64,000 nucleotides of DNA, taken from NCBI GenBank assembly GCA_947480335.1, contig CANKCB010000003.1:179733-243732 (forward strand). The letters are read 5' to 3'. Source of the stretch: Gammaproteobacteria bacterium (GTDB lineage: Bacteria; Pseudomonadota; Gammaproteobacteria; Eutrophobiales; Eutrophobiaceae). The position numbers and the translations under genes were made by a program. Shown in pieces: positions 1-9,174 of the stretch. Below the pieces are notes generated by a model. That model had not been told where the DNA came from, made no database searches, and was given only the letters and a program-made list of their open reading frames with translations. The number at the start of each line of letters is the position of its first letter. Positions within the stretch are counted from its first letter, which is position 1.

Positions 1-1818
1 ATCCTGGCGATAGGCAACATCGTAAACATATTCATATTCATCCGACTCATCACGAAATGGAATGATGGTGGGCCCACCAAATCCTGTCTTGCCCGACAAC
101 ACCCTTTTTTCACCGGTCACTGGATCGGTCACAGACGAATGCTGCTTGCGAGCTTTCAGGTCAAGCCGTGCAGAGGCCAGCTTTAACCAGTCCAGTGGCA
201 ACGTCGCTTCCATCTCCACGCCGAGCCTGCTGCCATTACCGATATTTCCCGGCACTTCCAGCTCAGCCGTCACAGGTAACAAATCCTGCACATCGGTAAT
301 GTGATGATAAAACCCGGTCAGGCTAAGCACGCCGATATCACCGAAACGTGATTCCAGTGCCAGTTCACTCACCCAGGTGCGTTCCGGCACCAGACTGGTA
401 TTGCCCAGCGCCAGATCATCGTCTTCAAAAACCGAGGTACTGATAAATTCATTGAAATCGAGTTGTGCCACCTGTCGTAACACACTTATTCGGATCTGTT
501 GCCGGGGTGTAAGCGGCCAGCTCAGCTGCGCTTGCGGTTTTAAATAGGTGAAACTGCGCTCGCGACGGGTATCGCCTGAGGACGTAATCGTGGAGCGCTC
601 CAGTCCCAGACCATAATTCACCACCAGCTGCCCGGCATTCCAGGTATCCAGCAATTTAAGGTCCCAGCGCAATTCCTCCACACGCGTATTTGCACCCGGC
701 ACTACAACCGGCACGGCTCCTTTGCCGCGATCTTCCGTTTGCACCTGGGTGCCATCCACCGAATTGAACGCCAGCTCTATATTGCCTTGCAACGCATGGT
801 TGTCGATTCCGGTCCAGTCAAATTCCAGTCTGCCGATGTTTTCACGGGTATGTGTTTCAGTATTGGCCTGCCGGTAAAACGTGGTCTGGTTCGTGGCGAG
901 ATTGACGGTACGTTGATCGGTATCCCGTTCATTGTTCTTGCCATAGAACAGATAGATGGCCTTGCCGGTGAAGTCTGTTGAAAGTGCGTGTTCCGCATCC
1001 ACACCCAGTTCGAACTCACGGGTAGACTGGTCATCTCCAAACAGTTCGTTGCGCGTGATGGCGGTGGAGAGTACAGGCACACGATAGGATGTTGTCAATC
1101 CATCCTGTTCGGCATAAGCCAGTTTGGTATTCAGCCTGACCAGCGTCATGCCAATATTTTTGGCCGCGTTCAGATTGGCCTCACCGGAACTGCTGTCCCT
1201 GAAATTATCGTCCGACCGCTGCTCGGATAATCTGCCAGAACCGTCATAAACAGTTTCCGGCCCTTCATAACTGCGCGGATTGGCCGCCACCGAGATACCA
1301 GCATTGTAGTCAATCTCTTTCCAGCGATCTGACAATGAGATACCCACATCCGGTCCAATCTGCGGATTATTAAAATTATGTTTTAACGCGGCTTTCCATC
1401 GCACTGCGGCAGGCGCATCTTCGAGTAACAGAATATTTGCAATCACGGCCTGCCCTTGTAAATCGACTCCTTGCGCCTGCCCATGTATCAATTCGATACT
1501 GGCGACATAGCTGGCCGGAATACGGGTGAGGATGGCAGACAAGGCATCCTGCTTGGTGCTGGGACGACGACCATTGATTAATACATTACCGGCACTGCTG
1601 CCAAATCCGCGCGCATTGCTACCGTCATCCAGTTGAAACCCGGGAACCTGCTGCACCATTTCCAGCGCTGTGTTGGGGCGATACTGCTCAAAAAATCCAG
1701 CCGGATAAGACACCCGGTCTGTGGCTGAACCGGTATCCGGCGTGTTGTTAACCGTTTGTGCTGATATGGACAGGTTCACGACCAGCCCAAGCAGACAAAC
1801 ATATAGAATTCTGATCAT
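1..1818 (-). CDS. TonB-dependent receptor A (C-terminus beyond window start)
   Basis: Outer-membrane TonB-dependent receptor: an N-terminal plug followed by a beta-barrel that imports an unknown ligand using TonB energy. The frame is open from the ATG at 1818 to the window edge, 606 codons. It begins with a signal peptide (MIRILYVCLLGLVVNLSISA), then the plug with YPAGFFEQYRPNTALEMVQQ and the hallmark NVLINGRRPSTKQD. It aligns along its whole length with three full-size paralogs in this window (708-714 residues), so about 100 C-terminal residues are missing. It was missed by ORF prediction because it has no stop inside the window. No regulator or inner-membrane transporter is adjacent. Family assignment is firm; the substrate is unknown. 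Confidence 0.85.
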   Translation of the reverse strand, partial: MIRILYVCLLGLVVNLSISAQTVNNTPDTGSATDRVSYPAGFFEQYRPNTALEMVQQVPGFQLDDGSNARGFGSSAGNVLINGRRPSTKQDALSAILTRIPASYVASIELIHGQAQGVDLQGQAVIANILLLEDAPAAVRWKAALKHNFNNPQIGPDVGISLSDRWKEIDYNAGISVAANPRSYEGPETVYDGSGRLSEQRSDDNFRDSSSGEANLNAAKNIGMTLVRLNTKLAYAEQDGLTTSYRVPVLSTAITRNELFGDDQSTREFELGVDAEHALSTDFTGKAIYLFYGKNNERDTDQRTVNLATNQTTFYRQANTETHTRENIGRLEFDWTGIDNHALQGNIELAFNSVDGTQVQTEDRGKGAVPVVVPGANTRVEELRWDLKLLDTWNAGQLVVNYGLGLERSTITSSGDTRRERSFTYLKPQAQLSWPLTPRQQIRISVLRQVAQLDFNEFISTSVFEDDDLALGNTSLVPERTWVSELALESRFGDIGVLSLTGFYHHITDVQDLLPVTAELEVPGNIGNGSRLGVEMEATLPLDWLKLASARLDLKARKQHSSVTDPVTGEKRVLSGKTGFGGPTIIPFRDESDEYEYVYDVAYRQD

Positions 1819-1930
1819 AAGGACGGTAGATACCGGCAAGCTGATTCTGTTTGTAACTGAAAGACAGGCATAAACCCTCCCTGGTTGTGGAGTCGCAATT
1901 GTAACTGTGACGACGGGGCCTTGTCTCTAC

Positions 1931-1985
1931 CAGGGAACAGTTAACTTAATTTAGATTGCATTTTTGGCAGATAAGTAAATGTTCG
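1931..1985 (+). repeat. Decayed copy of ACAGTTAACT repeat element
   Basis: The stretch starts GGGAACAGTTAACTTAATTT and continues with a spacer containing TTTTTGGCAG and ATAAGT. It aligns with the element at 3996-4048 over the left arm and spacer, but its right arm has diverged (ATAAGTAAATG against AATTAAGTTAACTGTCCC). I read it as a degenerate copy of a MITE or REP-like element. Confidence 0.4.
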
Positions 1986-2003
1986 TTCAATCCCGTTACG
2001 TCG

Positions 2004-2083
2004 TTCCGGGACTGCGTTAGCAGAGCGACCCACAGGAGGTGGGAAATGTCGCGTGAGGACAGGGCGTCCGAAGCGACCCGGAA
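2004..2083. repeat. GC-rich structured element with terminal inverted repeats
   Basis: TTCCGGG at 2004-2010 is the reverse complement of CCCGGAA at 2077-2083. Inside is a compound hairpin with outer arms GCGAC (2025-2029) and GTCGC (2048-2052) and inner arms CCCAC/GTGGG. A second hairpin, GGAC-AGGGC-GTCC, spans 2057-2069. No protein signature covers it. It could be a REP or MITE-type element or a structured RNA; I cannot tell which. Confidence 0.4.
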
Positions 2084-2687
2084 TCCAGATCGAACAAGCG
2101 TCTGTAAAGAGGTGAATAATTTTCACAGGATCAATACTTGCTGGTTTATATATCGCCGCACTCCATCACTTTCTTAAAGTGCTTTTTTTACCATTCAAAA
2201 CCACGCTCTAAACTTTAAAACCAACTATTTTTAGAACGGTTCTCCCATTCATTCAACTGCTTGCGAAGGTCCGACCCCGACTCTCGGTTATATCGTGTAC
2301 ATGGCGCCCCCGGGCTGCTGTTCAGGAATGAATACACAAGATAGTCGCAGTCATTGGCAGGGCCAGGATTTCAGCTAAACAGTGGTATTCCCCTGTTAAT
2401 GTGTTAGGATGCGCGCATCTGGAGTGCTCAAATGAGCACCCGGAGCGTCTTGTTTAGTTGTTAGTTCGCCTCATTATCGTTTTTCGAGTCCAACTGTCCC
2501 TCCCTGTTGAGAGCCAATTATTGCATGCCGCACTTACCGGCGAAGCTGTAACCCGCTTCCGACTGAATGTCTGATACATCTTACGCATTCAGCGGTTGCC
2601 CGATCCACTTGGCCTTACATACTGCCCACACTGGCACTACCCGAAAGGGAAAATTGTCATGGGCAAAATTTAAATCAGGAATATAAA

Positions 2688-3980
2688 ATGACTTTTGACA
2701 CACTTGGACTCTCCGAACCAGTGTTGCGTGCTGTGCATGCAACCGGCTACACCATCCCGACACCGATTCAGGCGCAGGCCATCCCTGCCATATTAGAGGG
2801 CAAGGACATCATGGCTGCTGCACAAACCGGCACAGGTAAAACCGCCGGTTTCACGCTGCCCATGTTACAGAGGCTCTGTAACAAACCGCCTATTAACGCC
2901 AACCGGATACGGGCGCTGGTGCTGACACCAACGCGTGAACTTGCAGCGCAAATACAGGACAGCGTAAAAACCTACGGTAAATTCCTGCAACTGCGTTCGG
3001 CCGTTGTTTTCGGCGGTGTAAAAATCAATCCGCAAATGATGCAGCTACGCCGTGGTGTTGACATACTGGTGGCAACCCCCGGACGTCTGCTCGACCTTCA
3101 TCAACAAAATGCTGTCCGCTTCAATGACGTCGAGATACTGGTACTGGATGAAGCCGACCGCATGCTGGACATGGGATTCATCAATGACATTAAAAAGATT
3201 ATGGCCTTGCTGCCGAGACAGCGTCAGAACCTGTTGTTCTCCGCGACCTTCTCCAGTGAGATACGCCAACTCGCCAAAAGTGTTACGAACAACCCGATTG
3301 AAATCGACATTTCCCCGCGCAACTCCACGGTCGAGCTGATTGCACAAAAGGTTCACACCGTAGACAAGGCACGCAAGGCAGAACTGCTGAGCCACATGAT
3401 ACGCACGGAAAACTGGTACCAGGTGCTGGTCTTCTGTCGGACCAAACACGGTGCAGATAAACTCGTGAAGCAACTACTCCGCGATAAGATTTATGCAGCT
3501 GCGATACATGGCAACAAAAGCCAGTCCAATCGCACCAAAGCACTGGCTGATTTTAAACAAGACAAAATCCAGGTGCTGGTCGCGACCGATATTGCCTCCA
3601 GGGGTATAGACATCGATCAACTCTCACACGTCGTCAATTTTGACTTGCCGCATGTGCCAGAAGACTACGTACATCGCATTGGCCGTACCGGTCGTGCTGG
3701 CGCCAGCGGCACCGCTATTTCCCTGGTCAGTGCTGATGAATTCAAACAATTGCAAGACATTGAGCGGCTAATCAAACGCAAGGTTGAACGCGAGGAAATC
3801 GCCGGTTTTAAACCAACTCAAAACGTGCCGGAATTCGGATCGTCACAACCGGGTAACAACAAACCACGTCACAGATCCGGTGGTAATAAACCGACTCCGA
3901 GGAACGACACACGCCATGTTTCCAGCAAACAAGGCCCACGCGGCAATAATAATTATGTGAGAACGCAAAGTTCTGTTTAA
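2688..3980 (+). CDS. rhlE: ATP-dependent DEAD-box RNA helicase RhlE
   Basis: Cytoplasmic DEAD-box RNA helicase that remodels RNA in ribosome assembly and RNA turnover. All core motifs are visible in order: Q motif ([17 protein letters not shown]), Walker [54 protein letters not shown] and [11 protein letters not shown] basic, Asn/Gly-rich tail of about 50 residues ([13 protein letters not shown] onward) is the low-complexity RNA-binding extension expected of RhlE. The ATG at 2688 follows an AGGA ribosome binding site. It stands alone, divergent from receptor A and convergent with the FAD monooxygenase. 430 residues is a normal length. Confidence 0.93.
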   Translation: MTFDTLGLSEPVLRAVHATGYTIPTPIQAQAIPAILEGKDIMAAAQTGTGKTAGFTLPMLQRLCNKPPINANRIRALVLTPTRELAAQIQDSVKTYGKFLQLRSAVVFGGVKINPQMMQLRRGVDILVATPGRLLDLHQQNAVRFNDVEILVLDEADRMLDMGFINDIKKIMALLPRQRQNLLFSATFSSEIRQLAKSVTNNPIEIDISPRNSTVELIAQKVHTVDKARKAELLSHMIRTENWYQVLVFCRTKHGADKLVKQLLRDKIYAAAIHGNKSQSNRTKALADFKQDKIQVLVATDIASRGIDIDQLSHVVNFDLPHVPEDYVHRIGRTGRAGASGTAISLVSADEFKQLQDIERLIKRKVEREEIAGFKPTQNVPEFGSSQPGNNKPRHRSGGNKPTPRNDTRHVSSKQGPRGNNNYVRTQSSV

Positions 3981-3995
3981 AGACAGTTTGAATTA

Positions 3996-4048
3996 CGGGG
4001 ACAGTTAACTAAATTCTGATGGCTATTCTGGCAATTAAGTTAACTGTC
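3996..4048. terminator. Palindromic ACAGTTAACT element, likely bidirectional terminator
   Basis: Near-perfect inverted repeat between convergent rhlE and the monooxygenase: left arm GGGGACAGTTAACT, right arm AAGTTAACTGTCCC, about 24 nt between, then AAAAA. A related decayed copy sits at 1931-1985, so this is probably a dispersed repeat that also serves as a terminator. Confidence 0.5.
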
Positions 4049-4056
4049 CCAAAAAT

Positions 4057-5646
4057 TTAACCTCCATGGACAGTTCGCAGTATATCAGCGGCCTGCGCTG
4101 GAGTTATCGGTCCTGAACCAGCCCATGCAACAAACTGATCCGGACGCACCAGTAGCAGAGTCGCTTCATAACGTTGCCGATCGCCCTCATAAGTATCCTC
4201 TATGATCGTCAACGGCAAGCCAGTTGCACTGGCGGCTTCCCGGAATGATCGAATGGAAGAGTCATTCGCGCCCAGGGTCAGCAAGGTGTACCCCGTACCC
4301 AGTTGCTGATAAATATTGCGACCACTGGACAGGCGGACTGGCGCAAGATGGTGACCTGCCCTGGCCTTGAAACTGTGTAGCCCAACAGCCGTACCACCGG
4401 TACCCGGCGTATCATCCGCCACAATGGGAGAGCCTGCATAATTGGGCTCGAAAGAATTAACTTCTTTCACGGCGCCTTCGGTGCGCATTTTCCATGCACG
4501 CTCGAATGCGGCACGGTCACGTTCAGGATCGAACTCATTTAAAAATTTGCGATCGGTCTCGATGGATCGGGCGATGAAGTCACGTGCCGTGGACTCAAAC
4601 ATCGGCCTACGCTCGGCATCATACGAATCGAGCAGCGCCTTGCCGCCCCAGCCTTGCAGGGTGGCGGCAAGCTTCCAGCCCAGATTGCGCGCGTCCTCAA
4701 AGCCCGTGTTGACACCATAGCCGCCATAAGGTGGATGGCTGTGCGCGGCGTCACCGGCTATAAAAACACGACCAGCGCGGTATGAGTCCGCGATAGCGAA
4801 GCGTAGATCCCAGAAACCGATGTGTTCGAATTCGACATCGAATGTGGCGCCTACAGCCTCATGCAGATAGCTTGCGAAGTCAAAGTTGTCGCGCGTTGTG
4901 CCTGGTGGTACAGGCGCGTGGAAAAACCAGGTCGAGCCCAGATCGACACGCCCGAAGAATTTCCAGTATCCGTTCAGCTCCGGCTGCAGTACGTTGTAAT
5001 AGGACTTGCCGGGATAGCGTTTGAGTAGCTCGTGTAATTGTTGCGAGCGGAATACCAGTAGTACCATCATCCGGTCGTGGTCCGACAGCGTCTGTGTGAT
5101 ACCCGCCTGTGTGCGCACAAGCGAACCGCTGCCGTCGCAACCTACCACGTAGTCAGTACGCAGGGTGCGGCTCGAGTGACCGTTGTGCTCCTTTGCCGTT
5201 ACGACCACAGTATCGCCTTCGGCCTGCACCTTCTCTGCACCCCAGCCGTAAAGCATCTGCACCGTGGGCAGTTCGCCAGCTCGCGTGCGTAATACCGCCT
5301 CCGTTGCATACTGCGGCAGACGTTCGTTGGCCGTGTAGTAATAGTCGCGCACCAGATCCCGTTGCAGCCAGTCATAATGATACGGGCCGAGCAGCGTCCC
5401 ATGGGCTGTTAGACCACCGATTCCATACTCAGGCGGAATGGTACGCGCTGCACGCAAAGCCTGCTCCGCCCCCCAGAAGTGAAAATGCTCCATCGTACGT
5501 TGAGTCAGATTTTGACCCTTGGGGATACGCTGTGGCTCGCGGTATCGCTCAACCACAATACAGCGTACTCCGCGCTGACCCAGTTCAATTGCCAAACCCA
5601 TGCCGACCGGTCCACCACCAACTATGATAACTTGTGTGTACTCCAC
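4057..5646 (-). CDS. FAD-dependent aromatic-ring-type monooxygenase
   Basis: Flavin monooxygenase of the group A phenol/3-(3-hydroxyphenyl)propionate hydroxylase type (MhpA, PheA, TfdB family), which hydroxylates an aromatic substrate with NAD(P)H and O2. Visible are the FAD Rossmann motif VGGGPVGMGLAIELG near residue 10, the DG motif region GCDGSGSLVR, and the GD motif FIAGDAAHSHPPYGGYG with GFEDARNLGWKL. The open frame extends to a GTG at 5655, but an AGAGG motif sits 7 nt before the GTG at 5646, so I prefer that start (529 residues). It stands alone, without ring-cleavage genes nearby, so the substrate is unknown. Confidence 0.8.
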   Translation of the reverse strand: MEYTQVIIVGGGPVGMGLAIELGQRGVRCIVVERYREPQRIPKGQNLTQRTMEHFHFWGAEQALRAARTIPPEYGIGGLTAHGTLLGPYHYDWLQRDLVRDYYYTANERLPQYATEAVLRTRAGELPTVQMLYGWGAEKVQAEGDTVVVTAKEHNGHSSRTLRTDYVVGCDGSGSLVRTQAGITQTLSDHDRMMVLLVFRSQQLHELLKRYPGKSYYNVLQPELNGYWKFFGRVDLGSTWFFHAPVPPGTTRDNFDFASYLHEAVGATFDVEFEHIGFWDLRFAIADSYRAGRVFIAGDAAHSHPPYGGYGVNTGFEDARNLGWKLAATLQGWGGKALLDSYDAERRPMFESTARDFIARSIETDRKFLNEFDPERDRAAFERAWKMRTEGAVKEVNSFEPNYAGSPIVADDTPGTGGTAVGLHSFKARAGHHLAPVRLSSGRNIYQQLGTGYTLLTLGANDSSIRSFREAASATGLPLTIIEDTYEGDRQRYEATLLLVRPDQFVAWAGSGPITPAQAADILRTVHGG

Positions 5647-5709
5647 CTGATTCACCTCTTTACCTATCTACATTGCATTGATCACTAAAAATCAAAAGGG
5701 CTTTGACCC

Positions 5710-6237
5710 TTATTCTAGCCACTCATTCCGCATAATTGAATAAACAGCTGTATTCCAACTCCGTCCCTTAAAAAAACGATCGTTTATACGTTCCGTTTCC
5801 ATCTTCAAGCCAACAGAAGCGCAAAGTCTAATGGCAGCAATATTTTCAGAGATGGTTTCAGCATAGATCCTTTCAGCATTCAAATCCCGAAATCCAAATT
5901 CTATTATTGCTGTACATGCTTGTCTTGCAATACCTGAACCATGCCAGCGTCTGCCTAATTCGCAACCAATGGAATAACTCCCTGCACCTTCCATTCGTAT
6001 ACCGCAGGATCCCATCAACACCTGATCATTTGAACAAATGGCTAGCTGAAATTTGGTTCTAGGGGTTTCATTGGCCTGCTCAATAAAAAATCTCAAAAGG
6101 CTCTCTGACTTTTCATCACCCGATTCCTCTTCACTATAGAATCTTTGAAATTTCGAATCGCTTCTCAGCAGGAGATATGCAGGTAGATCATCAAACCGGA
6201 AATCCCTGAGTATAAGTTTTCCGGTTTTAAGTTCCAT
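5710..6237 (-). CDS. GNAT family N-acetyltransferase (RimJ/RimL type)
   Basis: Cytoplasmic GCN5-related acetyltransferase transferring acetyl from acetyl-CoA to an amine. The opening LKTGKLILRDFRFDDLPAYL and the fold core (SIGCELGRRWHGSGIARQAC, IIEFGFRDLNAERIYAETISEN, NIAAIRLCASVGLK) are typical of RimJ/RimL ribosomal-protein acetyltransferases and their small-molecule relatives. The pyrophosphate-binding region is RRWHGSGIA. 175 residues is normal. It is a single gene; acceptor not predictable. Confidence 0.8.
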   Translation of the reverse strand: MELKTGKLILRDFRFDDLPAYLLLRSDSKFQRFYSEEESGDEKSESLLRFFIEQANETPRTKFQLAICSNDQVLMGSCGIRMEGAGSYSIGCELGRRWHGSGIARQACTAIIEFGFRDLNAERIYAETISENIAAIRLCASVGLKMETERINDRFFKGRSWNTAVYSIMRNEWLE

Positions 6238-6300
6238 TACTCAATTCTAACCGTTTGATTTACTAATCATTCAGATTTCAGGATAGATTTTCTTCAATGG

Positions 6301-6792
6301 CTACCTGTCATTACCCTTACGTGCCGCCTCAATTGTGGCGATATCGATCTTTGTCATCTGCATCATGGCTTCGAAAGCACGTTTTGCGGCAGACTTGTCC
6401 GGATCGGTTATCGCTTTTGACAATGCCACAGGGGTAATTTGCCAGGATAGACCCCATTTATCCTTGCACCAGCCACATGCACTATCCTCGCCGCCATTGC
6501 TAACGATGGCATTCCAGTAACAATCTGTTTCTGCCTGATCAATCGTGGCAACCTGGAAAGAGAATGCTTCGCTGTGTTTGAAGCGGGGGCCGCCATTAAG
6601 ACCGAGGCAAGGAATTCCCATGACGGTAAATTCCACCGTCAACACATCACCTTGTTTCCCGGAAGGATAGTCTCCCGGCGCATGATATACCGCGTCAACG
6701 GATGAATCGGGAAACGTTTTCGCATAAAAGCGCGCGGCCTCTTCGGCACATCCATCGTACCAAAGGCATATTCTGTTCTTTGCTTGTTTCAT
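6301..6792 (-). CDS. VOC-fold PhnB-like protein (3-demethylubiquinone methyltransferase-like)
   Basis: Small vicinal-oxygen-chelate fold protein of the PhnB/YjdN type. Diagnostic pieces are the start NRICLWYDGCAEEAARFYAKTFP, LTVEFTVMGIPCLGLNGGP, FSFQVATIDQAE and the C-terminal WGLSWQITP and AFEAMMQMTKIDIA. These proteins are often labelled 3-demethylubiquinone-9 3-methyltransferase, but that activity is not supported for the family; their function is uncertain. The ATG at 6792 is the only sensible start. It is transcribed divergently from the Pht5-like gene. Confidence 0.75.
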   Translation of the reverse strand: MKQAKNRICLWYDGCAEEAARFYAKTFPDSSVDAVYHAPGDYPSGKQGDVLTVEFTVMGIPCLGLNGGPRFKHSEAFSFQVATIDQAETDCYWNAIVSNGGEDSACGWCKDKWGLSWQITPVALSKAITDPDKSAAKRAFEAMMQMTKIDIATIEAARKGNDR

Positions 6793-7017
6793 TTTGTGAT
6801 TTCTCCATGCCTGTGGTTATGTAAGGCAGTTGATTTTAGATCAATTGTAGCGTGATAAACTTAAAAATTGATTTTTTTCATCAGTTTAACAATTCTTCCT
6901 GTTTCACTTTTTCAGAGCTTTTCCGGAAGAAGGTGCCATATACAACCGCGCATTAGATCTGCTAATCACACAATAATTCATTTTGTAAATTGCGGGTACA
7001 GATACTATGCTGGCACC

Positions 7018-8001
7018 ATGACAGACACACTTAAAATCTCCCTCGCTCTGGATCGCTATGATCGGCATTTTCCGTTTTTTGATGGCACGGTAAAACCGCC
7101 TGCCGGTCTGGAACTCGATGTGAAGCAGGTCGGACAAAGTGTCGCTCTGCGCGATGGCATTGATCGGCACGGGCGCATGATTCATCACAATGAGTTTGAT
7201 GTGTGTGAGTTTTCGATGTCGAGTTATCTGATGGCAAAAGCCAGGCAGATGCCGATAACGGCAATACCGGTTTTTCCCCGACGCCTGTTCAGCCAGAGCC
7301 AGATGTGGGTGCATCCGGATTCAAACCTGTGGCACCCGCGTGATTTGCTGGGCAAGAAGGTTGCACTCAGTTCGTTCCAGACCACATTGTCCTTGCTGGC
7401 AAAAGGCGATTTGAAGTTTCATTACGGCGTGCCGTGGGAACAAATCCACTGGTTAATGACGACTCGGGAAAAAGTCGGCTTCACTACCAAGCCCGGAGTA
7501 CGGCTGGATTTTATCGGGAACTCCGGCAATCTGGGTGTGATGCTGGAGAACCGGGAAATCGATGCGTTCTTTTTGCCTCATCCGCCGCATTCGGTTATGT
7601 CCGGTCAAACCCGTGCACGTCGTTTGTTCGCCGATTGCAAGGCAGAAGAACTGGACTATTTCCGCCATCATGGCGATTTTCCGATTATGCATATCATTGC
7701 CGTGCGAGCGGTATTGCTGGATCAACATCCGTGGCTGGCATCTGTATTAATGGATTTGTTCAGTCAGGCTAAAACGCTGGCCCGATCCTATTTTGAGGAT
7801 CCGAACTGGTCACAATTGCTGTGGGGCCGTCATTATTTTGAAACCGAGCGAGAGTTGTTAGCGAGTGATCCCTGGCGGGATGGCTTTTCCCAAAACCATG
7901 CCAACATCGAACGCTTTATCCGTTACTCACACGATCAGGGCCTGATTGATTCAGTGTATCCGGCTGAAACCTTGTTTGCGCCGCAAACGCTGGACAGCTA
8001 A
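7018..8001 (+). CDS. 4,5-dihydroxyphthalate decarboxylase-like (Pht5-like) protein
   Basis: 327 residues from the ATG at 7018 (MTDTLKISLALDRYDRHFPF). Sequence style matches proteins annotated as 4,5-dihydroxyphthalate decarboxylases, which share the type II periplasmic-binding-protein fold: a short N-terminal strand, EFDVCEFSMSSYLMAKA, a FPRRLFSQSQMWVHPDS segment, DLLGKKVALSSFQTTLSLLAKG and EIDAFFLPHPP. There is no signal peptide, arguing for a cytosolic enzyme rather than a transporter component. The longer open frame from 6868 has no family match, so I rejected that start. No phthalate genes are nearby, so the substrate is open. Confidence 0.65.
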   Translation: MTDTLKISLALDRYDRHFPFFDGTVKPPAGLELDVKQVGQSVALRDGIDRHGRMIHHNEFDVCEFSMSSYLMAKARQMPITAIPVFPRRLFSQSQMWVHPDSNLWHPRDLLGKKVALSSFQTTLSLLAKGDLKFHYGVPWEQIHWLMTTREKVGFTTKPGVRLDFIGNSGNLGVMLENREIDAFFLPHPPHSVMSGQTRARRLFADCKAEELDYFRHHGDFPIMHIIAVRAVLLDQHPWLASVLMDLFSQAKTLARSYFEDPNWSQLLWGRHYFETERELLASDPWRDGFSQNHANIERFIRYSHDQGLIDSVYPAETLFAPQTLDS

Positions 8002-8017
8002 ATCGCTGGTATCTGAC

Positions 8018-9049
8018 TCAACCGACAATTTGTCGTATTACGTCGATCGTGCGGTTGATTTTTTCCGCATCCACTTCCAGGCTGGTGACTGCACGCAAGG
8101 TATGGCTAGCAGTAGGCAGCATCAGTATGTCTTGCTGCTGCAATCGTGCGGCCATCTCTGCCGCTGTCATGGTTAACACATCAAAATAAACCATATTGGT
8201 CTGCACTGTTTCAGGCTTGATTATCAGATGGTTCAGCTTACTTAATCCAGTTGCCAATTGTCTGGCCAACAGATGATCGTCTGCCAGCCGCAGTCGATGA
8301 TGTTTCAACGCATACAAGGCACCAGCGGCAATAATACCGGACTGACGCATACCGCCACCAAACTGTTTACGGAAGCGACGGGCCCGCTGGATGAACTCGA
8401 CACTGCCTGCCAGCGCAGAACCAACCGGTGCGCCGAGTCCTTTGGAAAAGCAGACACTGACGCTGTCAAAATGCTTCACATAGTCTGCTTCACTGATACC
8501 ACTGGCAATACTGGCATTCCATAAACGCGCTCCATCCAGATGTGTGGCGATACCGGCGTCATGCGCCACTGCACAGACCTGTTGCATCTGATCCAGTGGC
8601 CAGATCGAACCACCACCACGATTGTGCGTATTCTCCAGAATCAGTAAGCGGGTGGGCGCATGATGAATATTCGCCGGTCGTAACTCAGCGCGGACTTGCT
8701 CGGCTGTAAAGAGTCCGCGTACACCCTGAATCGTGCGGCAATTAACTCCGGACAGCGCCGCTGGCGCACCAGCTTCATACCAGTTCACATGTGATTGCGC
8801 CTCCAGCAGGATTTCATCGCCATGCTGCGTGTGACAGCGTATTGCCAGCTGGTTGGCCATGGTGCCAGAAGGCACAAACAGCGCAGCGGGCTTGCCGAGT
8901 ATCTCAGCGGTTAGTCGTTCCAGTTCCAGTATGGTCGGATCATCGCCGAGCACGTCATCACCGACCTCAGCCTCGGCCATAGCCTTACGCATGGCCGCCG
9001 TAGGCCGGGTTACCGTATCGCTACGCAAATCAATTCGCTGGTTACTCAT
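8018..9049 (-). CDS. ltaE: Low-specificity L-threonine aldolase
   Basis: PLP enzyme splitting L-threonine or allo-threonine into glycine and acetaldehyde. Family signatures: [19 protein letters not shown] at the start, [57 protein letters not shown], and the PLP-lysine motif [14 protein letters not shown] chose the ATG at 9049 because the family begins with this [10 protein letters not shown] sequence; the open frame runs upstream to 9130 without homology. 343 residues is typical. It converges on the Pht5-like gene with a 16-nt gap. Confidence 0.88.
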   Translation of the reverse strand: MSNQRIDLRSDTVTRPTAAMRKAMAEAEVGDDVLGDDPTILELERLTAEILGKPAALFVPSGTMANQLAIRCHTQHGDEILLEAQSHVNWYEAGAPAALSGVNCRTIQGVRGLFTAEQVRAELRPANIHHAPTRLLILENTHNRGGGSIWPLDQMQQVCAVAHDAGIATHLDGARLWNASIASGISEADYVKHFDSVSVCFSKGLGAPVGSALAGSVEFIQRARRFRKQFGGGMRQSGIIAAGALYALKHHRLRLADDHLLARQLATGLSKLNHLIIKPETVQTNMVYFDVLTMTAAEMAARLQQQDILMLPTASHTLRAVTSLEVDAEKINRTIDVIRQIVG

Positions 9050-9174
9050 GCCATACCCCACACGTTTCTCATTTATATATATGAGGCAAAGTCTACAACG
9101 GGAAGCCCTCATACCGATAGTGACATGCAACTGATGATCTGCGGGGATTTTTAGTTCACACTTCGATCCTGCTT

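Larger units (their letters stand above)
1819..2687. other. 870-bp intergenic region with repeat elements, no convincing gene
   Basis: This gap between the divergent receptor A and rhlE genes carries no ORF with family features. It holds a decayed copy of an ACAGTTAACT element (about 1931-1985), a GC-rich structured element (2004-2083) and a small hairpin GTGCTCA-AA-TGAGCAC (2424-2439). Both promoters must lie here, but I cannot assign -35/-10 boxes with confidence. Short ORFs on both strands through the structured element have no recognisable product. Confidence 0.5.

Noticed and set aside
1941..2126. Short ORFs on both strands through the GC-rich element
   Set aside because: Both arise from repeat DNA and show no family or ribosome binding site.
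2400..2470. Integron attC-like site around GTTGTTAG
   Set aside because: No paired inverse core site or long palindrome around it, and no integrase or cassette genes nearby.
6868..7017. 50-residue N-terminal extension of the Pht5-like protein
   Set aside because: Hydrophobic but not like a signal peptide, and the family starts at MTDTLKISLALDRYD.
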